The notes under the pieces are model-generated. The model was not told the DNA's origin and searched no databases. It saw only the letters and a list, made by a program, of their open reading frames with translations. DNA of 64,000 bases from Pseudonocardia kujensis (lineage in GTDB: Bacteria > Actinomycetota > Actinomycetes > Mycobacteriales > Pseudonocardiaceae), in assembly GCF_021283305.1 (NCBI RefSeq), contig NZ_JAJSOK010000004.1, positions 1 through 64,000 on the forward strand. The letters are read 5' to 3'. Shown piece by piece: positions 44,034 through 51,576 of this stretch; the first letter of the stretch is position 1; the number at the start of each line of letters is the position of its first letter. A program made the position numbers and the translations under genes.

Positions 44034-44519
44034 TCAGGCGCCGGGCTGTTGCCGTGCGCCGGGCAGCTTGCGGAAGTCCCAGCTGCTGATCTTCTCCGGG
44101 GTCAGTCGCAGCCAGGCGTGCCGGCCGTCGACCACCACGTGGCCGCCGGTGTACTTGTCGGCGAAGGCCCGCTCGACCCGCTCCAGCTCGGGGTTCGGCT
44201 CGCCGGTGCGGGGGATCTCGCCCACCGGCTCCACCCGCCCGCGGATCTCGACGCCGCGGAGCTGGTCGTAGTCGTGCCCGGCGTCGACCACTGCCCCGAT
44301 CCGCGGGTCCTTCTCCAGGTCGGCCCAGCGCTGCGCGCGGACGAGCGAGGTCAGCCACATCGCGGAGCCGTCCCAGTGGAACCAGAGCGGTGTCGCGTGC
44401 GGGCCGTGCGTGCCGTTGGTGGCGACCCGGACGGTCCGCTCCTCGGCGAGGAAGGCGTCCCGCTCGTCGTCGGTCATGGCGATGGCCCGGCCCCGGCGCT
44501 GGGCCTTCGGTGCGGTCAT
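44034..44519 (-). CDS. Pyridoxamine-5'-phosphate-oxidase-like FMN/F420 protein (1)
   Basis: 161 residues of the split-barrel flavin fold: AEERTVRVATNGTHGPHATPLWFHWDGSAMWLTS is the usual first half, DPRIGAVVDAG the dimer strand, and VVVDGRHAWLRLTPEKISSWDFRKLPG the end. Members reduce or bind FMN or F420 with various substrates; which one applies here is unknown. ATG 44519 is chosen because TAATGT lies seven bases upstream on the same strand (leaderless), although the frame extends to 44585. One of three such proteins in the window. Confidence 0.88.
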   Translation of the reverse strand: MTAPKAQRRGRAIAMTDDERDAFLAEERTVRVATNGTHGPHATPLWFHWDGSAMWLTSLVRAQRWADLEKDPRIGAVVDAGHDYDQLRGVEIRGRVEPVGEIPRTGEPNPELERVERAFADKYTGGHVVVDGRHAWLRLTPEKISSWDFRKLPGARQQPGA

Positions 44520-44526
44520 GGGCCGG

Positions 44527-44532
44527 ACATTA
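44527..44532 (-). promoter_or_regulatory. Leaderless-type -10 (TAATGT)
   Basis: TAATGT on the reverse strand is seven bases before ATG 44519. Confidence 0.5.
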
Positions 44533-44584
44533 CCGATCAGTAGGGACGGGCGGCGCCGAGCCGGGCAGTCTCGGCGTGCCTTCA

Positions 44585-44600
44585 TTCAACGAGCGTTGAA
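44585..44600. promoter_or_regulatory. Palindromic operator before the phosphotransferase-like gene
   Basis: TTCAACG-AG-CGTTGAA is perfect in both 7-bp arms. It ends 18 bp before a TACGCT -10 (44619-44624), so it overlaps the expected -35 region. TetR-type repressors bind sites of this size. The regulator is not evident nearby. Confidence 0.6.
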
Positions 44601-44618
44601 AACGGGGAGGTGTCGGAC

Positions 44619-44624
44619 TACGCT
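44619..44624 (+). promoter_or_regulatory. Candidate -10 (TACGCT) of the phosphotransferase-like gene
   Basis: TACGCT lies 25 bp before ATG 44650, leaving a short leader with a GAGGAGG ribosome site. Confidence 0.45.
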
Positions 44625-44649
44625 CCTCGCACGCACGAGGAGGCGCGCC

Positions 44650-47202
44650 ATGACGCACACGCTGCCCGGCCCGCTCACCGCCGGCCCACGGATCCTCGAT
44701 CTCGCCGCGGCCGACGATCCGGCGCTCGTCGGGGGCAAGGCCGCCTCGCTCGGCCGGCTGCTCCGGGCGGGCTTCCCGGTCCCGCCGGGCAGCTGTGTCA
44801 CCACCGTCGCCTACCGGGCGGTGGCCGACCGGGTCGTCGGGCGGCTGCTCGACGAGGGCGCCGCACCGGCCGCTCTGCGCGAGGCCGTCCACGCCGCCCC
44901 GGTGCCCGGGGAGCTGGCCGCGGCGATCCGGGCGCTCGCCGACGGCCGGGTCGCCGTGCGCTCGTCGGCCACCGCCGAGGACCTGCCCGACGCCAGCTTC
45001 GCCGGCCAGCAGGACACGTACCTCGACGTCGAGGGCCCCGACGCCGTGCTCGACGCCGTGCGCCGCTGCTGGGCCTCGCTCTGGACCGACCGTGCCGTGG
45101 CCTACCGGGCGGCCAACGGGATCGACGACCGGACGGTGGCGCTCGCCGTCGTCGTGCAGCGGATGGTGCCGGCCGCGGCGGCCGGGGTGCTGTTCACCGC
45201 GAACCCGGTCACCGGGCGGCGCGGCGAGACGGTGATCGACGCGGCGCCGGGGCTGGGGGAGGCCGTGGTCTCGGGCACGGTCGACCCCGAGCACCTGGTG
45301 CTCGACGCCGGTGGCCGGGTCGTCGAGCGGCGGGCCGGCGGCGTGGGGCCCTGCCTGTCGGACGACCGCGCCCGCGAGCTCGCCGCACTCGGCCGGCGGG
45401 TCGCGGAGCAGCACGGCGGGCCGCAGGACCTCGAGTGGGCCGTCGACGGCACGGACCGGGTCTGGCTGGTGCAGGCGCGGCCGGTCACCACGCTCTACCC
45501 GTTGCCCGAGAGCCCGGCGCCCGGCCTGCGCATCTACCTCAACGTCAACGTCGCGCAGGGGGTGCTGGGCCCGCTCACGACCGCGGGCCAGGGCGCCTTC
45601 CGTGTGATGACCGGTGCGCTCGCCCGCCTGTGGGGCATCCCGGTCCCGGACCTCCGCGCCGGCGCGCCGGTGCTCGCGGTGGCGGGGGAGCGGCTGCTCG
45701 TCGACGTCACCGGTGCGCTCCGGCACCCGGTCGGGCGGCGTGTGGTCCCCCGCCTGTTCGACGTCATGGAGACGCGGTCCGCCGTCGTGCTCCGCCGGGT
45801 GCTCGCCGATCCCGCGTTCACGGTGCTGCCGCGGCGCCGGCTGCGCTTCGCCCGCGCGCTGGCCCGGGTCCTCGCCCGGTTCCGGGTGCCGCCGCGGCTG
45901 GGGATCGCGCTCCTGGCGCCGGGCCCCGCGCGGCGCGGGGCCGAGGCGGCGGTCGCGGACCTGCGGGACCGGCTCGGCGCGCGGGCCCCGCTCCCGGCCG
46001 CGGCGCGCCTCGACCGGATCGAGGCCACGCTCGCGGGCGAGCTGCCCACCGTGATCGCGCGGGTGTTCCCGGTGGCCGGGGCGGGGTTCGTGGCCTTCGG
46101 GCTCGCCGCGGTCCTGCTGCGGGGCCGCGCCCGGCCCGGCGAGCTGTCGACGGTCCTGCGCGGGCTGCCGCACAACGTCACCACCGAGATGGACCTCGAC
46201 CTCTGGAGGCTGGCCGGGCGCATCGCCACCGACCCGGCGTCGACGGCGCTGGTCACGGGACCGGTCGGCGCGGCGCGGCGGGCGCTCGCGGCGGACGGCG
46301 CACCCGCGGCCCTGGCCGACGGCCTGCGCGACTTCCTGGCACGCTACGGGCACCGCGCCGTCGCGGAGATCGACCTCGGGGTCCCGCGGTGGCGCGAGGA
46401 CCCGACGTACCTGCTGGGCGTACTCGCCGGGTACCTGCGCGCCGACCCCGACCGCACCCCGGACCGGGTCTTCGCCGCCGCGGCGGCCGAGGCGGAGCGC
46501 ACCGCCGACGCGCTCGCGTCGCGGGTCGGGGGCCTGCGCGGGCGCGCGGTCCGGTTGCTGCTGCGCCGGGCCCGGGCGCTCGCCGGCCTGCGCGAGCTGC
46601 CGAAGTTCGCCCTCGTCGCGCTCCTCGACGCGGCCAGGTCGGATCTCCTGGCCGTCGGCGGGGCGCTCGCCGCGGCCGGCCGGATCGCCGCGGCCCGCGA
46701 CGTCGTGCACCTCACCACCGACGACTGCCGCGCCGGGCTGGCCGGCGCCGACCTGCGTGCGCTCGTCGCCACCCGACGGGCCGGGTACGACCGGGAGCGT
46801 CGGCGCCGCCACGTCCCGCGGATCCTGCTCTCCGACGGGACCGAGCCGGAGGCGGTCCCGGACCCGGAGGCGCCGCCGCTCGTACCGGGGGAGCTGCGCG
46901 GCACCCCGGCATCGGCCGGCGTGGTCGAGGGGCCCGCGCGGGTGGTGGCCGATCCCGCCGACGCCCGGCTGGAACCGGGGGAGATCCTCGTCTGCCCCTC
47001 GACCGACCCGGGCTGGACGCCGTTGTTCCTCACCGCCGCCGGGCTGGTCATGGAGATGGGCGGGGCGAACTCGCACGGGGCGGTCGTCGCGCGGGAGTAC
47101 GGGATCCCGGCGGTGGTCGGGGTGCCCGGTGCGGTGGCGCGCATCGCGACCGGGGAGCGGGTGGTCGTCGACGGGACGGCGGGTCGGGTGCGGCCCGGCT
47201 GA
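44650..47202 (+). CDS. Rifampin phosphotransferase-like / PEP synthase-like enzyme
   Basis: 850 residues in the order known for rifampin phosphotransferase (about 870). An N-terminal ATP-grasp part (1-300: GGKAASLGRLLRAGFPVPPG, VRSSATAEDLPDASFAGQQDT, VWLVQARPVT), a long variable helical middle part (310-740), and a C-terminal swivelling domain with the phospho-histidine His809 (GGANSHGAVVAREYGIPAVVG) preceded by TDPGWTPLF, as in RPH. The enzyme splits ATP and moves the beta-phosphate through the histidine to a hydroxyl acceptor. The middle part decides the acceptor and is too diverged to name rifampin safely. A palindromic operator precedes the gene. Confidence 0.85.
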   Translation: MTHTLPGPLTAGPRILDLAAADDPALVGGKAASLGRLLRAGFPVPPGSCVTTVAYRAVADRVVGRLLDEGAAPAALREAVHAAPVPGELAAAIRALADGRVAVRSSATAEDLPDASFAGQQDTYLDVEGPDAVLDAVRRCWASLWTDRAVAYRAANGIDDRTVALAVVVQRMVPAAAAGVLFTANPVTGRRGETVIDAAPGLGEAVVSGTVDPEHLVLDAGGRVVERRAGGVGPCLSDDRARELAALGRRVAEQHGGPQDLEWAVDGTDRVWLVQARPVTTLYPLPESPAPGLRIYLNVNVAQGVLGPLTTAGQGAFRVMTGALARLWGIPVPDLRAGAPVLAVAGERLLVDVTGALRHPVGRRVVPRLFDVMETRSAVVLRRVLADPAFTVLPRRRLRFARALARVLARFRVPPRLGIALLAPGPARRGAEAAVADLRDRLGARAPLPAAARLDRIEATLAGELPTVIARVFPVAGAGFVAFGLAAVLLRGRARPGELSTVLRGLPHNVTTEMDLDLWRLAGRIATDPASTALVTGPVGAARRALAADGAPAALADGLRDFLARYGHRAVAEIDLGVPRWREDPTYLLGVLAGYLRADPDRTPDRVFAAAAAEAERTADALASRVGGLRGRAVRLLLRRARALAGLRELPKFALVALLDAARSDLLAVGGALAAAGRIAAARDVVHLTTDDCRAGLAGADLRALVATRRAGYDRERRRRHVPRILLSDGTEPEAVPDPEAPPLVPGELRGTPASAGVVEGPARVVADPADARLEPGEILVCPSTDPGWTPLFLTAAGLVMEMGGANSHGAVVAREYGIPAVVGVPGAVARIATGERVVVDGTAGRVRPG

Positions 47203-47225
47203 TCGGCGGGCGGCAGGATCGGGTC

Positions 47226-48344
47226 GTGCCCACCCCCGCCCTCGAGGCCTTCCTCGCCGAGCCCCGACCGACCCCGTTCCTGGTGCTCGACGCCGGGCTC
47301 GTGGCGCGGCGGTACGGCGAGCTCGCGGCGGCCTTCCCCGACGCGGAGATCCTCTACGCGGTCAAGGCGTGCCCCGAGGCGGACGTGCTGCGCACTCTCG
47401 CCGCCCTCGGCAGCGGGTTCGACGTGGCCGGGCCCGAGGAGATCGCGCTCTGCCTGGAGGCGGGCGCGGACCCGGCCCGGCTCTGCCACGGCAACCCCGT
47501 CCGGGGCCCGGGTGCCGCGGCGGCCGCCGCCACGCAGGGCGTCCGTCGGTTCGTCACGGACAGTGCGGAGGATCTCGCGGGCCTGCCGGCCGGCGCCGAG
47601 GTGCTCGTGCGCGTCCTCGTGGCCGACGACGGCGCGGCGACCCCGTTCCTGGGCAAGTTCGGCGCGACCCCGGCCGAGGCCGCCCGGCTCGCCCGCGGCC
47701 GGGACGGGATCGCGTTCCACGCCGGATCGCAGCAGCTCAGGCCCGCGGCGTTCGCCGGGGCGGTGCGGGTCGCCCTGCGGGTCGCGTCCACCGCCGGGAT
47801 CGGGCGGCCCGTGCTCGACGTCGGGGGCGGGCTGCCCGTCCGCTACCGCGCGGAGGTCCCGCCGTTCGCGGCCTACGCCGACGCGATCCACGAGGCCGTC
47901 GCCGCGGCGATCACGGCCGGTGACGTCGACGCGGTCCGGCTGGTCCTCGAACCCGGGCGCGCGCTCGTCGCCGAGGCCGGGGTGCTGCGGACCACGGCTC
48001 TGCGGGTGTCCCGCCGCCCCGGGATCGACCACCGGCGCTGGGTCTACCTCGACGCGGGCCGTTACCAGGGGCTCGCCGAGGCGGAGGGGGAGGCGATCGA
48101 CTACCCGGTGCGGGTACCCGGCCGCGCCGGCCCGCCCGGCCCGGTGGTGCTGGCCGGCCCGACCTGCGACGGCGACGACGTCCTCTACCGCCGCCGGCCC
48201 TACGCCCTGCCCCTGGACCTCGCCGCGGGCGACGCCGTCGACCTCCTGCACGCCGGCGCCTACACGGCGAGCTACGCCTCGGTCGGGTTCAACGGCTTCG
48301 GCCCGCTGCCCGTGCACGTCCTGGTGCCCGAGGCCGTCACCTAG
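47226..48344 (+). CDS. PLP-dependent ornithine/diaminopimelate-type decarboxylase (group IV)
   Basis: 372 residues, alanine-racemase fold. The PLP lysine is Lys47 (YAVKACPEADVL), and the phosphate loop and other sites are HAGSQ, LDVGGGLPVRY, LEPGRALVAEAG and the C-terminal catalytic GPTCDGDDVL with its Cys-Asp. This subgroup makes putrescine from ornithine or acts on lysine; the AdoMet decarboxylase-spermidine synthase fusion 11 bp downstream makes ornithine decarboxylase the best call. GTG 47226 lies six bases after CAGGAT, a -10-like hexamer in the leaderless spacing, with no ribosome site. Confidence 0.9.
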   Translation: MPTPALEAFLAEPRPTPFLVLDAGLVARRYGELAAAFPDAEILYAVKACPEADVLRTLAALGSGFDVAGPEEIALCLEAGADPARLCHGNPVRGPGAAAAAATQGVRRFVTDSAEDLAGLPAGAEVLVRVLVADDGAATPFLGKFGATPAEAARLARGRDGIAFHAGSQQLRPAAFAGAVRVALRVASTAGIGRPVLDVGGGLPVRYRAEVPPFAAYADAIHEAVAAAITAGDVDAVRLVLEPGRALVAEAGVLRTTALRVSRRPGIDHRRWVYLDAGRYQGLAEAEGEAIDYPVRVPGRAGPPGPVVLAGPTCDGDDVLYRRRPYALPLDLAAGDAVDLLHAGAYTASYASVGFNGFGPLPVHVLVPEAVT

Positions 48345-48347
48345 GGT
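48342..48347 (+). promoter_or_regulatory. Leaderless-type -10 (TAGGGT) of the polyamine fusion gene
   Basis: TAGGGT overlaps the stop codon of the decarboxylase gene and is eight bases before GTG 48356. Confidence 0.45.
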
Positions 48348-48355
48348 CGTGCCCC

Positions 48356-49600
48356 GTGCAGACGTCCCATCCCGTCGGCCGGCACGTCCTCGGCGAGCTG
48401 CGCGGCATCGACCCCGCCGTTCTCGACGACGCCGACGGCCTGCGGCACGCCCTTCGCACCTCGCTGCTGGCCGCCGGGGCGGACGTGCGGCAGATCGTCG
48501 CGGAGCACTTCGCGCCGCAGGGGGTCACGGTCGTCGCGCTGCTGGCCGAGTCGCACGCGTCGGTCCACACCTGGCCCGAGCTCGGGTCCGCCTTCGTCGA
48601 CGCCTTCACCTGCGGCGACGGCGCCGACCCGCTGTACGCCGTGCGGCGGCTCGCGCTCATGCTCGGCGCCGCGGACGCCGCGATCGAGGTCGTGGACCGT
48701 GGCGGTGCGGGGCGGGTCGACGAACCGATCTCGCCCGGGCTGACCCGGCGCTGGCAGCTCGAGGCCGTGCGCCTGCGGACCCGGACCGCGCTGCAGGAGG
48801 TGCTGATCGCGGACACGGCGCACGGCGCGACGTTGTTCTGCGACGGCGAGCGGCAGAGCGCCGAGCACACCCAGCTGACCTACCACGAGGCCCTGTTCGT
48901 GCCGGCCGCGCTGCTCGCGCAGCGCCGGGAGCGCGTGCTGGTGATCGGGTCGAGCGAGGGCGTGGTGAGCGAGCTGGCGGTGGCGTCCGGCGCCGTGGTC
49001 GTCGACCACGTGGACCTCGACCGGGAGTGCGTGCGGCTCTGCGCCGAGCACCTGCCCTACGGCTACACGCCGGCCGCACTCGCCGCCGCCGAGGCGCACG
49101 CGGGGCCGGTCCGGATGCACTACGACGACGGGCTCGCGTTCGTCGACGGGACGGAGGGCACCTGGGACGTGATCGTCGTCGACCTGCCCGACGAGCGTCC
49201 CGACCAGCCCGAGGCCCAGCTCAACCGGCTCTACACCGGCGACTTCCTGACCCGCTGCGCGGCCCGGCTGCGGCCCGGTGGCGTCGTCGTGAGCCAGGCG
49301 GGCAGCCCGGCGCAGTGGCGCGACGCCACGCTGCGCGCGGCGTGGGAGCGGTTCGGCGCGGTGTTCCCGCACCGTGCTTACGTCGGCAGCCCGGAGCACG
49401 AGTGGGCCTTCGTCTGCGGTCTGCCCGACGCGCCTCCCGGCGACCCGGCCGAGCTGGCCTCCGGTCGCCTCGACGGGCTGGGCTATGCGCCGCACACGCT
49501 CGACGCCGCGTCGCTGCGGGCGGCGCTCGTCCCCCCGCTGCGCCTGCGCCGTTCACTCACCCGGATGGAAGACGGTCCCGCCGCGCGATCATCTCGTTAG
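48356..49600 (+). CDS. S-adenosylmethionine decarboxylase-spermidine synthase fusion
   Basis: 414 residues. Residues 1-120 are a bacterial pyruvoyl AdoMet decarboxylase: ESHASVHTWPE, with cleavage expected between Glu65 and Ser66, then His71 and Cys86. The spacing is that of the Thermotoga enzyme (Ser63, His68, Cys83). Residues 130-400 are a spermidine synthase: QLTYHEALFVP, the AdoMet loop VLVIGSSEGVVSEL (where most relatives have Gly-Gly-Gly-Asp-Gly), VDLDRECV, YDDGLAFV and the catalytic Asp in IVVDLPDERP. The fusion would decarboxylate AdoMet and pass it on for aminopropyl transfer to putrescine. Such fusions are known in bacteria. Confidence 0.92.
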   Translation: MQTSHPVGRHVLGELRGIDPAVLDDADGLRHALRTSLLAAGADVRQIVAEHFAPQGVTVVALLAESHASVHTWPELGSAFVDAFTCGDGADPLYAVRRLALMLGAADAAIEVVDRGGAGRVDEPISPGLTRRWQLEAVRLRTRTALQEVLIADTAHGATLFCDGERQSAEHTQLTYHEALFVPAALLAQRRERVLVIGSSEGVVSELAVASGAVVVDHVDLDRECVRLCAEHLPYGYTPAALAAAEAHAGPVRMHYDDGLAFVDGTEGTWDVIVVDLPDERPDQPEAQLNRLYTGDFLTRCAARLRPGGVVVSQAGSPAQWRDATLRAAWERFGAVFPHRAYVGSPEHEWAFVCGLPDAPPGDPAELASGRLDGLGYAPHTLDAASLRAALVPPLRLRRSLTRMEDGPAARSSR

Positions 49601-49603
49601 TGT
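49598..49603 (+). promoter_or_regulatory. Candidate -10 (TAGTGT) of the SGNH hydrolase gene
   Basis: TAGTGT overlaps the end of the polyamine fusion gene; the leader would be about 75 bases and ends with a GGAGG ribosome site. Confidence 0.35.
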
Positions 49604-49684
49604 CCCGGTGGTGCCGGGCCCGGCGCCGTCCGCCCACCTCCCCGGTGGGCGTCGCTCGCCCCGCCCGCTCCCCGGAGGCCGTCC

Positions 49685-50572
49685 GTGCGCCGTGTCCCGA
49701 GTCGATCCCTGGCACTCCTGGTCGGCGTGGTGCTCGCCGTGGTCGGAACGGCGGGGACGGCGCTGGCCGACGAGACCGAGCAGGCCGGCCGGTACGTCGC
49801 CCTCGGTGACTCCTACAGCGCCGGCCCCCTGGTCCCGCCGCAGACCGGGCAGCCGGCCGGGTGCCTGCGATCGGGCGCGAACTTCCCGTCCGTGGTGGCC
49901 CGGGGGACGGGCGCCACGGACTTCGTCGACGTGAGCTGCAGCGGCGCCACCACGGCGGACTTCGCAGCTCCGCAGAAGGTCACGTTCGGCGAGAACCCTG
50001 CCCAGTTCGACGCGCTCGACGGCAGCGAGGACCTCGTCACCTTCACCATCGGCGGCAACGACATCGGGTTCGGCGAGATCATCCAGGAGTGCGCGCTCCG
50101 CTCGCCGCAGCAGCCGCTGGGCGCCGCGTGCAAGGACTTCTACGGCGACCAGCTGGACCGGCGGATCGCGGAGACCGCGCCGAAGATCGCCGCGGCGCTG
50201 GGGGAGATCGGCACGCGCGCGCCGGGCGCCCGGGTCGCCGTCGTCGGATACCCGTCGCTGCTGCCGGACGAGGGGCCCGGTTGCTTCCCCGTGGTGCCGT
50301 TCAGCCCGGGCGACGTCGCGTGGCTGCGCGGCATCGAGAAGGAGCTCAACGCGATGCTCGGCGCGCAGGCCGCCGCAGCCGGGGCGACCTACGTCGACAC
50401 CTACACCCCGACGGTGGGGCACGACATGTGCCAGCTCCCGGGCGTGAAGTGGATCGAGGGACTGCTGCCGACCTCGCCCGCGGCGCCGGTGCACCCCAAC
50501 GCGCAGGGCATGGAGGCGATGGGGGCGGCGGTCCTCTCCGCGCTCGGCGCGCCGGTGCCCTCCGCCGCGTAG
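49685..50572 (+). CDS. Secreted SGNH/GDSL hydrolase
   Basis: 295 residues. The signal peptide (1-29) ends ALA before DETEQ. SGNH blocks are GDSYSAG (Ser nucleophile), CSGATTADF, FTIGGNDIGFG (Gly and Asn of the oxyanion hole) and the catalytic Asp/His region VHPNAQGMEAMG. Cys residues in the loops may form disulphides, as in Streptomyces lipases of this type. It hydrolyses esters or lipids outside the cell; the substrate is unknown. GGAGG lies at good distance before GTG 49685. Confidence 0.93.
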   Translation: MRRVPSRSLALLVGVVLAVVGTAGTALADETEQAGRYVALGDSYSAGPLVPPQTGQPAGCLRSGANFPSVVARGTGATDFVDVSCSGATTADFAAPQKVTFGENPAQFDALDGSEDLVTFTIGGNDIGFGEIIQECALRSPQQPLGAACKDFYGDQLDRRIAETAPKIAAALGEIGTRAPGARVAVVGYPSLLPDEGPGCFPVVPFSPGDVAWLRGIEKELNAMLGAQAAAAGATYVDTYTPTVGHDMCQLPGVKWIEGLLPTSPAAPVHPNAQGMEAMGAAVLSALGAPVPSAA

Positions 50573-50601
50573 TAGCTCTACCAAACGGCCGTCCGACATC
50601 C

Positions 50602-50607
50602 TACCCT
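50602..50607 (+). promoter_or_regulatory. Leaderless-type -10 (TACCCT)
   Basis: TACCCT is six bases before GTG 50614. Confidence 0.4.
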
Positions 50608-50613
50608 CGGCTC

Positions 50614-51132
50614 GTGACGCGTGTCGGCGAGCGGGACCTCGAAGGCATGGAGCAGGCCCGGCTGGCCGCGGCCGACCGGGTCGAGCTCGTCGACGCCGCC
50701 CGCGAGTGCACGTTCCTCTTCACGGACGAGGAGGGCTGGCCGGCCGGGGTGACCATGAGCCATCTGTTCCACGACGGCGTGTTCTGGCTGACTGCCGTGA
50801 CGGGGCGGGCACACGTCACGGCGGTCGAGCGGGACCCGCGGGTCGGCCTGGTGATCAGCAACCTCGGCACGGACCTGCCGGGACGCCGGATGGTGCGGTT
50901 GCGCGGGCGTGCGACGGTGCACCGCGACCGGGTGACGCTCGAGGCCGTGCTCCCGCTCCTCGCCCGCCGGCTCCAGCCTCGCGACCCCGACCGCATGCTG
51001 CGACTGCTCGACAGCCCGCGCCGGGTGCTGATCCGGGTGGAGCCGGTCTCCTACCCGCAGACCCACGACTCCCGCAAGATCGCCGGCGACGGCCGGGGCG
51101 GCCCGACCCCGACGCGCGGTATGGAACCATAA
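50614..51132 (+). CDS. Pyridoxamine-5'-phosphate-oxidase-like FMN/F420 protein (2)
   Basis: 172 residues, split-barrel fold: CTFLFTDEEGWPAGVTMSHLFHDGVFWLTAVTGRAHVTAVERDPRVGLVISN, then RRMVRLRGRATVHRD and RRVLIRVEPVSYPQTHDSRK. Cofactor FMN or F420, substrate unknown. GTG 50614 lies six bases after TACCCT. The last codons (Gly-Met-Glu-Pro-stop) fall inside the first unit of the palindromic repeat array: the TATGGAACCATA core supplies the stop codon TAA with the next base. The gene may thus have been extended or truncated by the repeat. Confidence 0.85.
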   Translation: MTRVGERDLEGMEQARLAAADRVELVDAARECTFLFTDEEGWPAGVTMSHLFHDGVFWLTAVTGRAHVTAVERDPRVGLVISNLGTDLPGRRMVRLRGRATVHRDRVTLEAVLPLLARRLQPRDPDRMLRLLDSPRRVLIRVEPVSYPQTHDSRKIAGDGRGGPTPTRGMEP

Positions 51133-51571
51133 CGCGATCGAGGGCCCGGATTTGGCGCGTTATGGAACCATAACGCGATCGAGGGCCCGGATTTGGCGCG
51201 TTATGGAACCATAATGCTCTCGGAGGCGTCGGAATCGCACGTTATGGAACCATACTGCGACTGCGACTGCGACTGCGACTGCGACTGCGACTGCGACTGC
51301 GCCCGGCGGCGCGAGCGGTATGGAACCATAGTGCGATTGGCATGGCGCGACTCGCGCAGTGTGGAGTCGTTATGTCAGCAAGAGCGAGAGTGGGACGCGT
51401 TATGGAGCCATACTGCGTCCGAGGGCGCCAGATTCTCGCACTATGGATCCATAGCGCGATCGAGAGTGTCGATATCGCGCGTGACCCAGTCGACTCTGGG
51501 CGTTCGAGTCGTCCGCATTGTGGAACCACAATGCGGCTGCGAGAAGAAAAATCGCGCGTTGTGGAACCGTA
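51120..51571. repeat. 41-bp phased palindromic repeat, ten units
   Basis: Cores start at 51120, 51161, 51202, 51243, 51319, 51360, 51401, 51442, 51519 and 51560. All steps are 41 bp except two of 76 and 77. Eight cores keep GGAACC, GGAGCC or GGATCC within TATGG..CCATA; 51360 (TGTGGAGTCGTT) and 51560 (TGTGGAACCGTA) are degenerate and 51519 is TGTGGAACCACA. The first two 41-bp units are identical; later spacers differ but tend to keep GCG near both ends. The array fills the gap between convergent genes. Confidence 0.92.
51255..51301. repeat. Hexanucleotide microsatellite (CTGCGA)n
   Basis: Seven exact CTGCGA copies and a partial one lie in the enlarged spacer after the fourth palindrome core. 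It looks like a slippage expansion of the CTGCG that starts several spacers of this family. Confidence 0.92.
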
Positions 51572-51576
51572 CTGCG

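Noticed and set aside
51120..51571. Regular repeat-spacer array that looks like a CRISPR
   Set aside because: The repeat core is only 12 bp and varies, the first two spacers are identical, spacers share their ends, two spacers are much longer, and no cas gene is present. It fits the genome-dispersed 41-bp family instead.
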